Positions 28,912-37,565 of a stretch of 64,000 bases of DNA are shown here, one piece after another. The position numbers were made by a program, and so were the translations under genes. The notes beneath the pieces were generated by a model. It did no database searches and was not told the DNA's origin. It saw only the letters and a list, made by a program, of their open reading frames with translations. Position 1 is the stretch's first letter. Each line of letters opens with the position of its first letter. The DNA comes from Ensifer adhaerens (GTDB lineage Bacteria > Pseudomonadota > Alphaproteobacteria > Rhizobiales > Rhizobiaceae): contig NZ_CP015880.1 in NCBI RefSeq assembly GCF_000697965.2, forward strand, positions 3,812,001 to 3,876,000. The letters run 5' to 3'.

Positions 28912-29672
28912 CGCACCAGCTCGCTTCCATTCTGCCGCTCGAGGGTCTGCAGTCCGGAGGGTCGGGGCCGCTCTATCTCAAGCTTCGGCAATCGCTCGAA
29001 GACGCGATCCAGTCGGGCAAGTTGAACCACGGCGACGCTCTGCCGCCCGAGCGTGATCTTGCCGACTACGCCAACATCAGCCGCGTCACCGTGCGCAAGG
29101 CGGTGGACGATCTCGTGCGCGACGGCCTGCTGGTTCGCCGCCACGGCTCCGGCACCTTCGTCGTCAAGCCGGTCTCCAAGGTGCAGCAGTCGCTCTCGCG
29201 GCTGACCTCGTTCACGGAAGACATGGCGCGCCGCGGCCTGAACACCCATGCCCGCTGGCTGGAGCGCGGCCTGTTTCACCCCTCTCCGGATGAGATGATG
29301 GCGCTCGGCCTTCCGGCCGACGCGCTGGTTGCCCGGCTCGGGCGCCTGCGCATCGCCGACGACATGCCGCTTGCCATCGAGCGCGCCAGCATTTCGGCGG
29401 AGTTCCTGCCGGACCCGCAGGCCGTCACCTCGTCTCTCTATACTGCGCTCGACAAGACCCGCTCGCGACCGGTTCGCGCCGTGCAGCGCATCTCCGCCTG
29501 CAACATCAAGGATCCGGATGCCTCGATGCTCGGCGTCGCCGTCGGTTCGGCCGGCCTTTCCATCGAACGTGTCTCCTATCTCGCATCGGGACGCGTCGTC
29601 GAATTCACCCGCTCGCTCTACCGGGGCGATGCCTATGACTTTGTCGCGGAACTGACGCTGTCGGAATCCTAA
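28908..29672 (+). CDS. GntR/HutC family regulator (NagR-like)
   Basis: This 254-residue regulator has an N-terminal GntR winged helix (LPPERDLADYANISRVTVRKA, with the wing GLLVRRHGSGTFV) and a C-terminal UTRA ligand domain of the HutC type. HutC regulators of this sort usually sense a phosphorylated sugar such as GlcN-6-P or GlcNAc-6-P. Co-transcription with nagA and an SIS enzyme supports that. The direct-repeat boxes flanking the divergent promoter are the natural binding sites. Start overlaps the kinase stop by 4 bases. Confidence 0.88.
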   Translation: MTHQLASILPLEGLQSGGSGPLYLKLRQSLEDAIQSGKLNHGDALPPERDLADYANISRVTVRKAVDDLVRDGLLVRRHGSGTFVVKPVSKVQQSLSRLTSFTEDMARRGLNTHARWLERGLFHPSPDEMMALGLPADALVARLGRLRIADDMPLAIERASISAEFLPDPQAVTSSLYTALDKTRSRPVRAVQRISACNIKDPDASMLGVAVGSAGLSIERVSYLASGRVVEFTRSLYRGDAYDFVAELTLSES

Positions 29673-29705
29673 AAGCGACGGCTCCGCCAAGAAAGGGAAT
29701 TGACC

Positions 29706-30728
29706 ATGCAGACCAATATGCGCCGAGAAATCGACGAGATCCCCGAAGCCGCCCAGCGTCTGCTGGAACGCTCCGCCGACCAGCTGAAGGCCGCCGGCGC
29801 CGCACTGCGCGCCAAGGATCCGGCCTTCCTCGTCACTATCGCCCGCGGCTCCTCCGACCATGCGGCGCTGTTCCTCAAATATGCGATCGAGCTGCAAGCC
29901 GGCGTGCCCGTCGCTTCGCTCGGCCCGTCGCTCGCCTCGATCTACGGTGCCAAGCTGAAGCTCGGCGGTGCCGCGGCGATCGCGATTTCGCAGTCGGGCA
30001 AGAGCCCGGATATCGTCGCCATGGCAAAGGCTGCAACCGATGCCGGCGCGGTCTCGATCGCGCTCACCAACACGCTGCCGTCGCCGATTTCAGAGGCCTG
30101 CACCAACCCGCTCGACATCTTGGCCGGTCCGGAAATCGCCGTTGCCGCCACGAAGTCATACGTCAATTCGATCGTCGCTGGCCTTGCCGTGCTCGGCGAA
30201 TGGACCGGCGACGCTGCACTTCAGCGCGCGGTCGCCGACCTGCCGAACCAGTTTGCCAAGGCCGTGAAGCTCGACTGGCAGGCCTTTGCCGACGATCTCG
30301 GCGAAGCCGAATCGCTCTATGTGCTCGGCCGCGGCCCGGCGCTCGCCATCGCCAGCGAAGCGGCGCTGAAGTTCAAGGAAACCTCCGGCATGCATGCGGA
30401 AGCCTATTCGGCGGCCGAAGTGCTGCACGGGCCGGTGGCGCTCGTCGGCGCCAAGTTCCCGGTGCTGACGCTTGCCGCCCGTGATGCGGCCGAGACGTCG
30501 GTTGCCGGCATTGCCGACGGTATGGCGGAAAAGGGCGCGGTGGTTCATGCTACCTCGAACCTCGCCGTCAAGGCCAAGCGCCTGCCGTTCGTCGAGACCG
30601 GTCACCCGATCACCGACGCGCTGACGCTGATCCTGCCGTTCTACGGTTTCGTCGAGGCCTGGTCGCGTTCGCGCGGTCTCAATCCCGATGCGCCGGCAAG
30701 CCTCAAGAAGGTAACGGAGACGAGATGA
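29706..30728 (+). CDS. SIS-domain glucosamine-6-phosphate deaminase/isomerase (NagB-II/AgaS-like)
   Basis: This 340-residue protein has two SIS domains and lacks the glutaminase half of GlmS. Motifs are VTIARGSSDHAALF and AIAISQSGKSPDIVA in the first domain, VLGRGPALAIASEAALKFKE and EAYSAAEVLHGP in the second, and the terminal SLKKVTETR with the GlmS-like C-terminal lysine. Such proteins convert GlcN-6-P to fructose-6-P and ammonia. Placement between the GntR regulator and nagA fits the next step after deacetylation. The ATG at 29706 has AAAGGG upstream. Its stop overlaps nagA by 4 bases. Confidence 0.87.
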   Translation: MQTNMRREIDEIPEAAQRLLERSADQLKAAGAALRAKDPAFLVTIARGSSDHAALFLKYAIELQAGVPVASLGPSLASIYGAKLKLGGAAAIAISQSGKSPDIVAMAKAATDAGAVSIALTNTLPSPISEACTNPLDILAGPEIAVAATKSYVNSIVAGLAVLGEWTGDAALQRAVADLPNQFAKAVKLDWQAFADDLGEAESLYVLGRGPALAIASEAALKFKETSGMHAEAYSAAEVLHGPVALVGAKFPVLTLAARDAAETSVAGIADGMAEKGAVVHATSNLAVKAKRLPFVETGHPITDALTLILPFYGFVEAWSRSRGLNPDAPASLKKVTETR

Positions 30729-31885
30729 GCGAGAGGAAGGCAATCACCGGCACCCGCCTGTTCGACGGCGTCGAATGGCACGACGGCTGCGCCCTCGTCA
30801 TCGAAGCTGGTCGCGTCAAGGCGATCGTGGCGTCGGCCGACATTCCCGCCGACGCCGAACGGATCGATGCCCACGGCATGCTGCTGGTGCCGGGTTTCAT
30901 CGACCTGCAGGTCAACGGCGGCGGTGGTGCGCTTCTGAACGAGGAGCCGACCGTCGAAGGCATCCGGCAGATCTGCTCGGCCCATGCCAAGTTCGGCACC
31001 ACGGCGCTTCTGCCGACGCTGATCACCGATACGCGCGAAATCCGAAGCGCCACCATCAAGGCCGGCCTTGAGGCAAAGGCGGCCGGTGTGCCCGGTTTCC
31101 TCGGGCTGCATCTCGAAGGCCCGCATCTTTCGGTCGCGCGCAAGGGTGCTCATGATCCGAAACTGATCCGGTCGATGGACGATGCCGATCTCGCCGAAAT
31201 GCTCGATTGCGCCAAGGCGCTCGGTGTCCTGATGGTGACTGTGGCGCCGGAAAACGCCAGCAGGGAGCAGGTAAAGGCGCTCGCCGATGCCGGTGCCGTC
31301 GTCAGCCTCGGCCACACGGATGTCGGCTATGAAACTGCGGTCGCCTACGCCAAGGCGGGTGCACGTACCGTCACTCACCTCTTCAATGCCATGAGCGGTC
31401 TCGGCCATCGCGAGCCGGGCGTGGTCGGTGCTGCGCTTGCCACCGGCACGCTGCATGCGGGCCTGATTGCCGACGGCTATCACGTCGAGCCGGCGTCGAT
31501 GGGCGTGGCGCTGCGCGCCAAGGTGGGGCCGGGCCAGATCTTTCTCGTCACGGACGCGATGTCGCCGATCGGCACCGACATGAAGAGCTTCCAGCTCAAT
31601 GGCCGCGAAATCCTGCGCGAAGGTGGCCGCTTGACGCTTGCCGACGGCACGCTTGCCGGCGCCGACATCGACATGCTGTCTTCGGTGCGCTTCGTGCACG
31701 AGAAGCTTGGCCTCCCGGTCGAGGAAGCCCTTCGCATGGCGTCCGCCTATCCCGCCGATGCCATGGGGCTTGCCACTCACAAGGGACGGCTGAAGCCCGG
31801 AGCGGACGCCGATTTCGTGTTGCTCACGCCTGAACTCGGCATGGGCTCCACCTGGATTGGCGGCGACCAGGTCTACGCAGCCTGA
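30725..31885 (+). CDS. nagA: N-acetylglucosamine-6-phosphate deacetylase
   Basis: This 386-residue amidohydrolase converts GlcNAc-6-P to GlcN-6-P and acetate. It shows the NagA-type N-terminal GFIDLQVNGGGG (replacing the HxH of other amidohydrolases), the metal ligand in LHLEGPHLS, GHTDVGYETA, the histidine-bearing THLFNAMSGLGHREPG, and catalytic aspartate in FLVTDAMSPIG. It is the last gene of the plus-strand amino-sugar operon and is followed by an intrinsic terminator. Confidence 0.94.
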   Translation: MSERKAITGTRLFDGVEWHDGCALVIEAGRVKAIVASADIPADAERIDAHGMLLVPGFIDLQVNGGGGALLNEEPTVEGIRQICSAHAKFGTTALLPTLITDTREIRSATIKAGLEAKAAGVPGFLGLHLEGPHLSVARKGAHDPKLIRSMDDADLAEMLDCAKALGVLMVTVAPENASREQVKALADAGAVVSLGHTDVGYETAVAYAKAGARTVTHLFNAMSGLGHREPGVVGAALATGTLHAGLIADGYHVEPASMGVALRAKVGPGQIFLVTDAMSPIGTDMKSFQLNGREILREGGRLTLADGTLAGADIDMLSSVRFVHEKLGLPVEEALRMASAYPADAMGLATHKGRLKPGADADFVLLTPELGMGSTWIGGDQVYAA

Positions 31886-31912
31886 TTGCCGCTTACGAGA
31901 AGATTTGACAAG

Positions 31913-31946
31913 AAGACCCGGAAAGCGCTCCGCTCTCCGGGTCTTT
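31913..31946 (+). terminator. nagA operon terminator
   Basis: A 10-bp stem (AAGACCCGGA/TCCGGGTCTT) with a 13-nt loop lies about 30 bases past nagA and ends in a short T-run. It is shared with the convergent cutC side. Confidence 0.7.
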
Positions 31947-31971
31947 CCTATGAGGGAAGGAAAGGCGCCGA

Positions 31972-32706
31972 TCAGCGCGGGCTGCGGGCCGCAAGCTTCA
32001 CCTTCATCGCCCGCACCGTCTCCGGATCGGTGCGGCGCCGATCGGAAGAAACGAACCCCATATCGACCAAGCGTGGATCCTGAGCCGGCTCACTAATCGA
32101 GCAGGAGGAGTGCACCTCGCTGACCGTGAGGTGATCGAGCAGAGCGTCGACCGTCTTCAGCGTGACGCCGGATCCCGGCATGATCGACAGCCTGGCCTTG
32201 GCAAGGCCGATGATTTCGCTAAGGCGGTCGATCGCCTGCGGCGCGCTCCTGGCCCCGCCTGAGGTGAGAATGCGCTCGAAGCCAAGGTCGACTGCGATTT
32301 CCATCGCCTCGGCGAAATCCGGGACGAGGTCGAAGGCCCGGTGCAGCGTCATGCCGAGTCCGGCCGCATGGCCGCTGAGCTTGGTGAGCATCGACGTGTC
32401 GAGCCGGCCATCGGCAAGCGAGGCGCCGAGCACGACGCCGGCCAGACCGGCATCCCGCACCGCGTCGATATCGCGGCGCATCGCGTCGAGGTCAGCGGTT
32501 GAGAAAATGAAGTCGCCGGGCCGCGGCCGGATCATCGCGTAGACGGGCACTCGTGGCGGGCCAGCCAGCGCCATAAGGCCGGGATTGGGCGTGAGGCCAC
32601 CGACGGAAAGGGCGGCGCAAAGCTCGATCCGGTCGGCGCCGCCTTCGATGGCCGCGTAAAGCCCGTCGGCATCGTCGACGCAGACTTCGAGTTTGATGTC
32701 GCTCAT
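31972..32706 (-). CDS. cutC: CutC family protein
   Basis: This 244-residue TIM-barrel protein starts MSDIKLEVCVDDADGLYAAI and keeps the family segments GADRIELCAALSVGGLTPN, YAMIRPRPGDF, LHRAFD and ILTSGGARSA. CutC was named for copper homeostasis, but its real reaction is unsettled. Here it ends an amidase-ROK kinase-cutC operon beside amino-sugar genes, so a sugar-related role is as likely as a copper role. ATGA overlap with the kinase gene; the frame extends 20 codons upstream but the ATG at 32706 is where similarity begins. Confidence 0.88.
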   Translation of the reverse strand: MSDIKLEVCVDDADGLYAAIEGGADRIELCAALSVGGLTPNPGLMALAGPPRVPVYAMIRPRPGDFIFSTADLDAMRRDIDAVRDAGLAGVVLGASLADGRLDTSMLTKLSGHAAGLGMTLHRAFDLVPDFAEAMEIAVDLGFERILTSGGARSAPQAIDRLSEIIGLAKARLSIMPGSGVTLKTVDALLDHLTVSEVHSSCSISEPAQDPRLVDMGFVSSDRRRTDPETVRAMKVKLAARSPR

Positions 32707-33614
32707 GCCTTGTCTCCTGAAAGCCCGAGCAGCGCCGCGCCGATGAGGCCGGGCTCGATCCGGCATTCGCCGCGCACAACCAACGGCCGGTCGAACCGCC
32801 GCAGAATCCGGCTACGCACCGCCTTGTCGATCTCGGCGAGCAGTTCCTCGGCATTGGAAAGGCCGCCGCCGACGGGCACGATCGTCGCACCCGTGATGTT
32901 GATGACGAGCGCCAGCGGTGAGCTGACGAGATCGACGAGCAGGTCGACCGTGCGTTTCGCCTCGGCGTCGCCAACCTTCCAGGCCTCGATGATCTCGTGG
33001 CTCGAAAGCGTCTTGCCATGGGCCGTCTGGTGCAGCCGTTCCAGCCCGCGGGCGCCGCCGACGGTATCGACGCAGCGCTTCTGGCCGCAGCCGCAGGCAT
33101 AGGCGGGAATCGCCATTGGTGGATCCCCGGCCTCCGACGCGATCGCCGGGCCATGGCCCCATTCGCCGGCGAATCCGCCATCGGCATTGATCAGCCGGCC
33201 GTCGATGACAAGGCCGCCGCCGACCCCGGTGCCGAGGATGGCACCAAAGACGATGCGATGACCGCGCCCTGCACCCGCTCCGGCCTCGGCCAGCGCAAAA
33301 CAGTCGGCGTCATTGGCGATCTTCACCGGCAGATGCAGCGCCGCCTCGAGTTCAGCAACCAGTTCGAGCCCGTCGATGCAGGGAATGTTGGCGCATTTGA
33401 TGCGCCGCGTCTCGGGATCGATCACGCCGGTGATCGAGATCGCCACGCAGTCCGGGTGTCCGCCCGCTTCGTCCAGAACCGATTCGAGCGCCTGCACGAA
33501 CTGGCGGAAATTGGTAAGCGGCGTGGTTCGGCGCGGCAACGGAAAGATCCGGTCGCGCGAATGCACGATCGCGCCTTTGATTGCAGAGCCGCCGATATCG
33601 AAACAGACGATCAT
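32703..33614 (-). CDS. ROK family sugar kinase (NagK-like)
   Basis: This 303-residue kinase has the ATP-binding CFDIGGSAIKGAIV, the catalytic aspartate in VKIANDADCFALAEA, the glycine-rich GAILGTGVGGGLVIDG, and the ROK zinc cluster CGCGQKRCVDT. Such proteins phosphorylate GlcNAc, ManNAc or glucose. With the BadF-type kinase nearby, the region has two candidate amino-sugar kinases. It overlaps both neighbours by 4 bases, forming a tightly coupled operon. It lacks the N-terminal helix-turn-helix of ROK repressors, so it is an enzyme. Confidence 0.88.
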   Translation of the reverse strand: MIVCFDIGGSAIKGAIVHSRDRIFPLPRRTTPLTNFRQFVQALESVLDEAGGHPDCVAISITGVIDPETRRIKCANIPCIDGLELVAELEAALHLPVKIANDADCFALAEAGAGAGRGHRIVFGAILGTGVGGGLVIDGRLINADGGFAGEWGHGPAIASEAGDPPMAIPAYACGCGQKRCVDTVGGARGLERLHQTAHGKTLSSHEIIEAWKVGDAEAKRTVDLLVDLVSSPLALVINITGATIVPVGGGLSNAEELLAEIDKAVRSRILRRFDRPLVVRGECRIEPGLIGAALLGLSGDKA

Positions 33615-34972
33615 GCCTCACCCCGGATGATCGCCTCGGCCGAAAGCGCCACCGAAAGCAGCCGGTCGTCCTGGTGATGCGGGGCCGCAAGCTGGAAGCC
33701 GACCGGCATTTCCGCCGCCCCGAGCCCGCAAGGAATGGAGATGCCGCAGAAATCCAGGAAGTTGCCGATCGAGGTGTTGCGCAGCGTCTTGCCGTTGATC
33801 TTGAAGAACAGCTCGTCGTCTTCGAGAAGCGGCGCGATCGGCGGGGCGACATGGGGCAGCGTCGGGTGGGCGATGAGTTCGTTCGGCTTCAGACTTTCGA
33901 CCGTCTCGTGGATCAGCTGGTCGCGCGCGTCGAGGAGCGCGATGTAGTCGGGCATGGAGATCTTCTCGCCGAGCCGCGTGCGGGCGACGACGCGTGGATC
34001 CATCGCGTTGGCCTCGGGCCCGGCCAGACGCTCGCGGTGCAGCGCATAGGCCTCCGCCGTCACCAGGGCGCCGTGGCGGGCCATCAGCCCGAACACGGCC
34101 GAGAAGGATGGAAAAGCGCGGCGGCTGACGGCAACGCCCGCCTTCTCGAGCCGCTTGATCGCGTCCTCGAAGGCCTCGACGACTTCCGGCTCCGCATCGT
34201 CGAACACCACTGTTTCCGGGATCACCAGCGCGATGCTCGAGAGGTCGGCGCGGCGCACGGTCGGCGCCGTCAGCCCGTGCATGGCGGCGTCCACCCAGAC
34301 GGCATCCTGTACCGTGTGGCAGAGTGGCCCGAGCGAATCGAGGCTTTCAGCCAGCGGAAAAATGCCCTTCATCGCATAGCGGCCGCGCGTCGCCTTGTAG
34401 CCGACGATGCCGGTGAAGGCTGCGGGAATGCGGACAGATCCGCCGGTGTCGGTACCGATGGCCGCCGGCACCAGTCCGGCCGCAACCGCGACCGCCGAGC
34501 CCGACGACGAGCCGCCGGGAATGCGCTCGACGTCGGTGGCCGCCGGGTTGCGCGGCGTGCCGTAGTGCGGGTTGAGGCCAAGGCCGGAGAAGGCGAATTC
34601 ACTAAGGTTGGTGCGACCGACACTGACCATGCCGGCGGCGGAAACGGCGGCGACCACAGGCGCGTCGCTCGTTGCCGGCGCGTTCGTCCGAAGCACGGCC
34701 GAGCCGGCGGTCGTAACGTTGCCGGCGGTGTCGAACAGGTCCTTCCAGGCGACCGGCAGGCCGTCGAGCAGACCGAGCGACCGCCCGGCCCTCAGACGCT
34801 TCGAGGCAGCCTCCGCATCCCGCGTCGCGCGCTCCGGCGTCAGCTCGACAAAGATGGCGTAATCGCCGTGTGCGTCGATCGCCGCATAGGTTTCCTTGGC
34901 GAGCTCCACCGGATCCAGCTTGCCGCTCTGCACCAGCACCGAAAGGCTGGCGAGTGTCTTTTGTTCTGTCAT
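33611..34972 (-). CDS. Amidase signature family hydrolase
   Basis: This 453-residue amidase has the Ser-cisSer-Lys triad: lysine in GLPVAWKDLFDTAG, the serine-rich PGGSSSGSAVAVAAG, and nucleophile serine in IGTDTGGSVRIPAAF. It is cytoplasmic, with no signal peptide. The natural substrate is unknown. GatA-like sequences are similar, but there are no gatB or gatC neighbours, so it is unlikely to be the tRNA amidotransferase subunit. The RBS CGGAGGATGAC directly precedes the ATG. First gene of the amidase-ROK-cutC operon. Confidence 0.88.
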   Translation of the reverse strand: MTEQKTLASLSVLVQSGKLDPVELAKETYAAIDAHGDYAIFVELTPERATRDAEAASKRLRAGRSLGLLDGLPVAWKDLFDTAGNVTTAGSAVLRTNAPATSDAPVVAAVSAAGMVSVGRTNLSEFAFSGLGLNPHYGTPRNPAATDVERIPGGSSSGSAVAVAAGLVPAAIGTDTGGSVRIPAAFTGIVGYKATRGRYAMKGIFPLAESLDSLGPLCHTVQDAVWVDAAMHGLTAPTVRRADLSSIALVIPETVVFDDAEPEVVEAFEDAIKRLEKAGVAVSRRAFPSFSAVFGLMARHGALVTAEAYALHRERLAGPEANAMDPRVVARTRLGEKISMPDYIALLDARDQLIHETVESLKPNELIAHPTLPHVAPPIAPLLEDDELFFKINGKTLRNTSIGNFLDFCGISIPCGLGAAEMPVGFQLAAPHHQDDRLLSVALSAEAIIRGEA

Positions 34973-35163
34973 GTCATCCTCCGCGGAGCGCTGCTGCCGG
35001 CATCCCGTATGTCTACAATATCGCCGCTCCCGGCGTTTTCCATGCTTCCCTTAGACGAGGCGCATGAATCTTGCATAAAGACGGGTGCCTGCCGGGACTA
35101 TCTTGTCGCCGGTAGCGCCTCTGCCTACATGCACCATCGAACCTTGGCCCATGCTGGAGAGCG

Positions 35164-35898
35164 ATGATGATCCTGGACGCGGCGCGACTGTCGCTTGCCA
35201 ATCTGTTTGCACCCGAGACCCGATCGGTCTTCTGGAAGGTGCTGGGCCTGACGATCCTTGCGCTTGTCGCCCTGTGGTTTGCGGTGCGCGAAGTGTTCAT
35301 CTGGCTCGCCTTGCCCTGGATCGACACGCTGATGCCGGGCACGCCCGTCTGGGCCGGCTGGCTGACCTTCGTGCTCGGCATCTTCGCAAGCCTTGGCCTG
35401 GCCCTGGCGCTCGCCCTGCTTCTTGCGCCCGTCACCGCACTGATCGCCGGCTTCTTCCTCGACGACGTCGCCGACGTCATCGAGAAGCGTGACTATCCGA
35501 ACGAGCCCCCGGGACGGCCGCTGCCGCTCGGCGAGGCGGTTGCCGGCTCACTGAAGTTCCTGGGCGTCGTGATCCTCGGCAACCTCCTGGCGCTGGTGCT
35601 GCTGCTCGTTCCGGGCGTCAATCTCGTCGCCTTCTTCCTGGTCAACGGTTATCTGCTCGGTCGCGAATTCTTCGAGTTTGCGGCGATGCGCTATCGCGCG
35701 CCGGCGGAAGCGCGGCTCTTCCGGGAAAAGCACCGCTCGACCGTCTTTCTCGCGGGTCTACTGCTCGCGGGCTTCCTGGCTGTGCCCTTCGTCAACCTTT
35801 TGACGCCGCTCTTTGCTGCCGGCCTGATGGTGCACCTGCACAAGCGTCTTTCGGCTAGGGATCCCGGGTTCTCGCTGCGTGTGGCGGCGAAGGCATAA
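35164..35898 (+). CDS. CysZ/EI24-like integral membrane protein
   Basis: This protein has 245 residues with four or more hydrophobic segments and the CysZ/EI24 (DUF540) pattern: IAGFFLDDVADVIEKRDYP, VNGYLLGREFFEFAAMRYR, and a final FVNLLTPLFAAGLMVHLH. CysZ of E. coli is a sulfate transporter; the alphaproteobacterial homologues are less well characterised. ATG ATG at 35164 and 35167 are both possible behind GGAGAGCG. It is followed by slyX after 75 bases. Confidence 0.85.
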   Translation: MMILDAARLSLANLFAPETRSVFWKVLGLTILALVALWFAVREVFIWLALPWIDTLMPGTPVWAGWLTFVLGIFASLGLALALALLLAPVTALIAGFFLDDVADVIEKRDYPNEPPGRPLPLGEAVAGSLKFLGVVILGNLLALVLLLVPGVNLVAFFLVNGYLLGREFFEFAAMRYRAPAEARLFREKHRSTVFLAGLLLAGFLAVPFVNLLTPLFAAGLMVHLHKRLSARDPGFSLRVAAKA

Positions 35899-35973
35899 GG
35901 CCTTGCTTGACATAAGGCCGGCTGTGGCCAATCTGCCGGCAAACGGCGCCGCGCGCCCATGGAGTTTGCAAGA

Positions 35974-36183
35974 ATGAGCAACACCGACGAACGGATCACC
36001 CGCCTCGAGGAGACCGTGGCCCATCAAGCCAAGACCATCGAGGAGCTTTCCGATCAGCTTGCCGAGCAATGGAAGGTGGTCGAGCAGGCGCGCGCCAAGC
36101 TCGACCGGCTGACAGAAAGGTTCCTGACGCTCGAAGAGCAGTCTCTCGACGCGCCGGCAATCACGAAGCCGCCGCATTACTGA
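35974..36183 (+). CDS. slyX: SlyX family protein
   Basis: This short 69-residue coiled-coil protein (ITRLEETVAHQAKTIEELSD followed by a heptad-rich segment) ends in the conserved PPHY. SlyX function is unknown. The ATG at 35974 is preferred over an upstream one at 35959. A strong bidirectional terminator follows. Confidence 0.85.
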   Translation: MSNTDERITRLEETVAHQAKTIEELSDQLAEQWKVVEQARAKLDRLTERFLTLEEQSLDAPAITKPPHY

Positions 36184-36208
36184 TCACCGCGCTCACGTCA
36201 GGACAAGC

Positions 36209-36248
36209 AAAAAAATGGCCGCCGGTCCAATGAACCGGCGGCCTTTTT
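36209..36248. terminator. Bidirectional terminator between slyX and BMP gene
   Basis: A perfect 10-bp stem (GGCCGCCGGT/ACCGGCGGCC) with a 7-nt loop is flanked by A7 on the left and T5 on the right, so it can stop transcripts from both convergent genes. Confidence 0.9.
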
Positions 36249-36267
36249 CATGACGCAAGCGCTGCTC

Positions 36268-37260
36268 TTAGTAAGGGCAGGACTCGTCGCTCATGTAGTC
36301 GTGGACCTGGACCTTGCCGGCAATGATTTCGGCTTTCACCTTTTCCACCGCGTCGAGCATCTCGGGCGTGATCAGCGCCTTGTTGTTGTCGTCGAGCGCG
36401 TAGCCGACGCCGTCTTCCTTGAGGCCGAGGTTGGAAATGCCGAATTCGAACTTGTCGTTCTTGGCTGCCGTGAAGGCTTCGTAGACGGCGACGTCGACGC
36501 GCTTCAGCATCGAGGTCAGGACCTTGCCCGGCTGCAGGGCGTTCTGGTTGCTATCGACGCCGATGCCGAGCTTGCCCGCATCTGCGGCTGCCTGCAGAAC
36601 GCCGACACCGGTGCCGCCGGCTGCGTGGTAGACGACATCCGAGCCCTGGTCGATCTGGGACTTGGCGATTTCGCCGCCCTTGACCGGGTCGTTCCAGGCG
36701 TCCGGCGTCGTGCCGGTGTAGGCTTCCAGAACCTTGACGTCAGCGCCGGTCGACTTGGCGCCGCCAACGTAGCCACAGGCGAACTTGTGGATCAGCGGAA
36801 CGTCCATGCCGCCGACGAAGCTGACGGTCTTCGACTTGGAAGCGAGACCGGCGAGAACGCCGACGAGGTAGGAGCCTTCCTGTTCCTTGAAGACGACCGA
36901 CTTGACGTTCGGCTTCTCGACGACCATGTCGATGATCGCGAACTTGATATCCGGATATTCCGGCGCGATCTTCTCGAGCGAAGCCGCCCAGTTGAAGCCG
37001 GCCATGACGATCGGGCTGTTGCCGTCGCTGGCGAAGCGGCGCAGCGCCTGTTCGCGCTGGGCATCGTTGGCGATTTCGAACTCGCGGTATTCGACGCCCG
37101 ATTCCGTCTTGAACTTCTCGGCGCCGTTAAAGGCAGCCTCGTTGAAGGATTTGTCGAACTTGCCGCCGAGATCGTAGATGATCGCCGGCTTGATGTCGGC
37201 GGCCAGTGCCGTGGCGGACATCATCGAAAAGGCAAAAAGACCGAGAATTGTTTTTTTCAT
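36268..37260 (-). CDS. BMP family ABC transporter substrate-binding lipoprotein-like protein
   Basis: This 330-residue periplasmic binding protein is of the BMP/PnrA/Med family, typical for nucleosides. Residues 1-21 are a signal peptide (MKKTILGLFAFSMMSATALA). The family text includes YDLGGKFDKSFNEAAFNGAE, KSVVFKEQEGSYLVGVLAG and VVYHAAGGTGVGVLQAA. No lipobox cysteine is present. No permease or ATPase genes adjoin it here, so its ABC partners must lie elsewhere. Confidence 0.88.
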   Translation of the reverse strand: MKKTILGLFAFSMMSATALAADIKPAIIYDLGGKFDKSFNEAAFNGAEKFKTESGVEYREFEIANDAQREQALRRFASDGNSPIVMAGFNWAASLEKIAPEYPDIKFAIIDMVVEKPNVKSVVFKEQEGSYLVGVLAGLASKSKTVSFVGGMDVPLIHKFACGYVGGAKSTGADVKVLEAYTGTTPDAWNDPVKGGEIAKSQIDQGSDVVYHAAGGTGVGVLQAAADAGKLGIGVDSNQNALQPGKVLTSMLKRVDVAVYEAFTAAKNDKFEFGISNLGLKEDGVGYALDDNNKALITPEMLDAVEKVKAEIIAGKVQVHDYMSDESCPY

Positions 37261-37565
37261 CGTGCAGCCCTGTTGTCGCTATTGATCTTATTGGGTCCTC
37301 CCGCCGGCTCCCTGACGGAAGCCTGTCTGCGGAACCCACCCCCTTCTCCTTGGGGCTAGGGTGGCGCATCCTTGCACGGTCACGGCAAAAAAACACTCAA
37401 AATTTTTCAGATGGTAAAAATTGAAGCCACGGATACCGGCACGCGTAAGGCACGGGTTCTGTTGCATTTTTTGAGATCACGACAAGGTGTCCCGGTCGGT
37501 TCGGCGCGGCCTCAGGGTTGTGGGTATCGCGACCGCGCGCGGGATGCCATCCGCGGGGTATGCGT
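37261..37565. other. Gene-free interval upstream of the BMP gene
   Basis: I find no gene here. It should hold the promoter of the BMP gene. The only structure is a modest CCACCC/GGGTGG hairpin near 37338-37363 and an A-rich patch at 37384-37420. Confidence 0.4.

Noticed and set aside
33611..34972. Amidase as GatA of the tRNA amidotransferase
   Set aside because: No GatB or GatC neighbour; operon partners are a ROK kinase and CutC.
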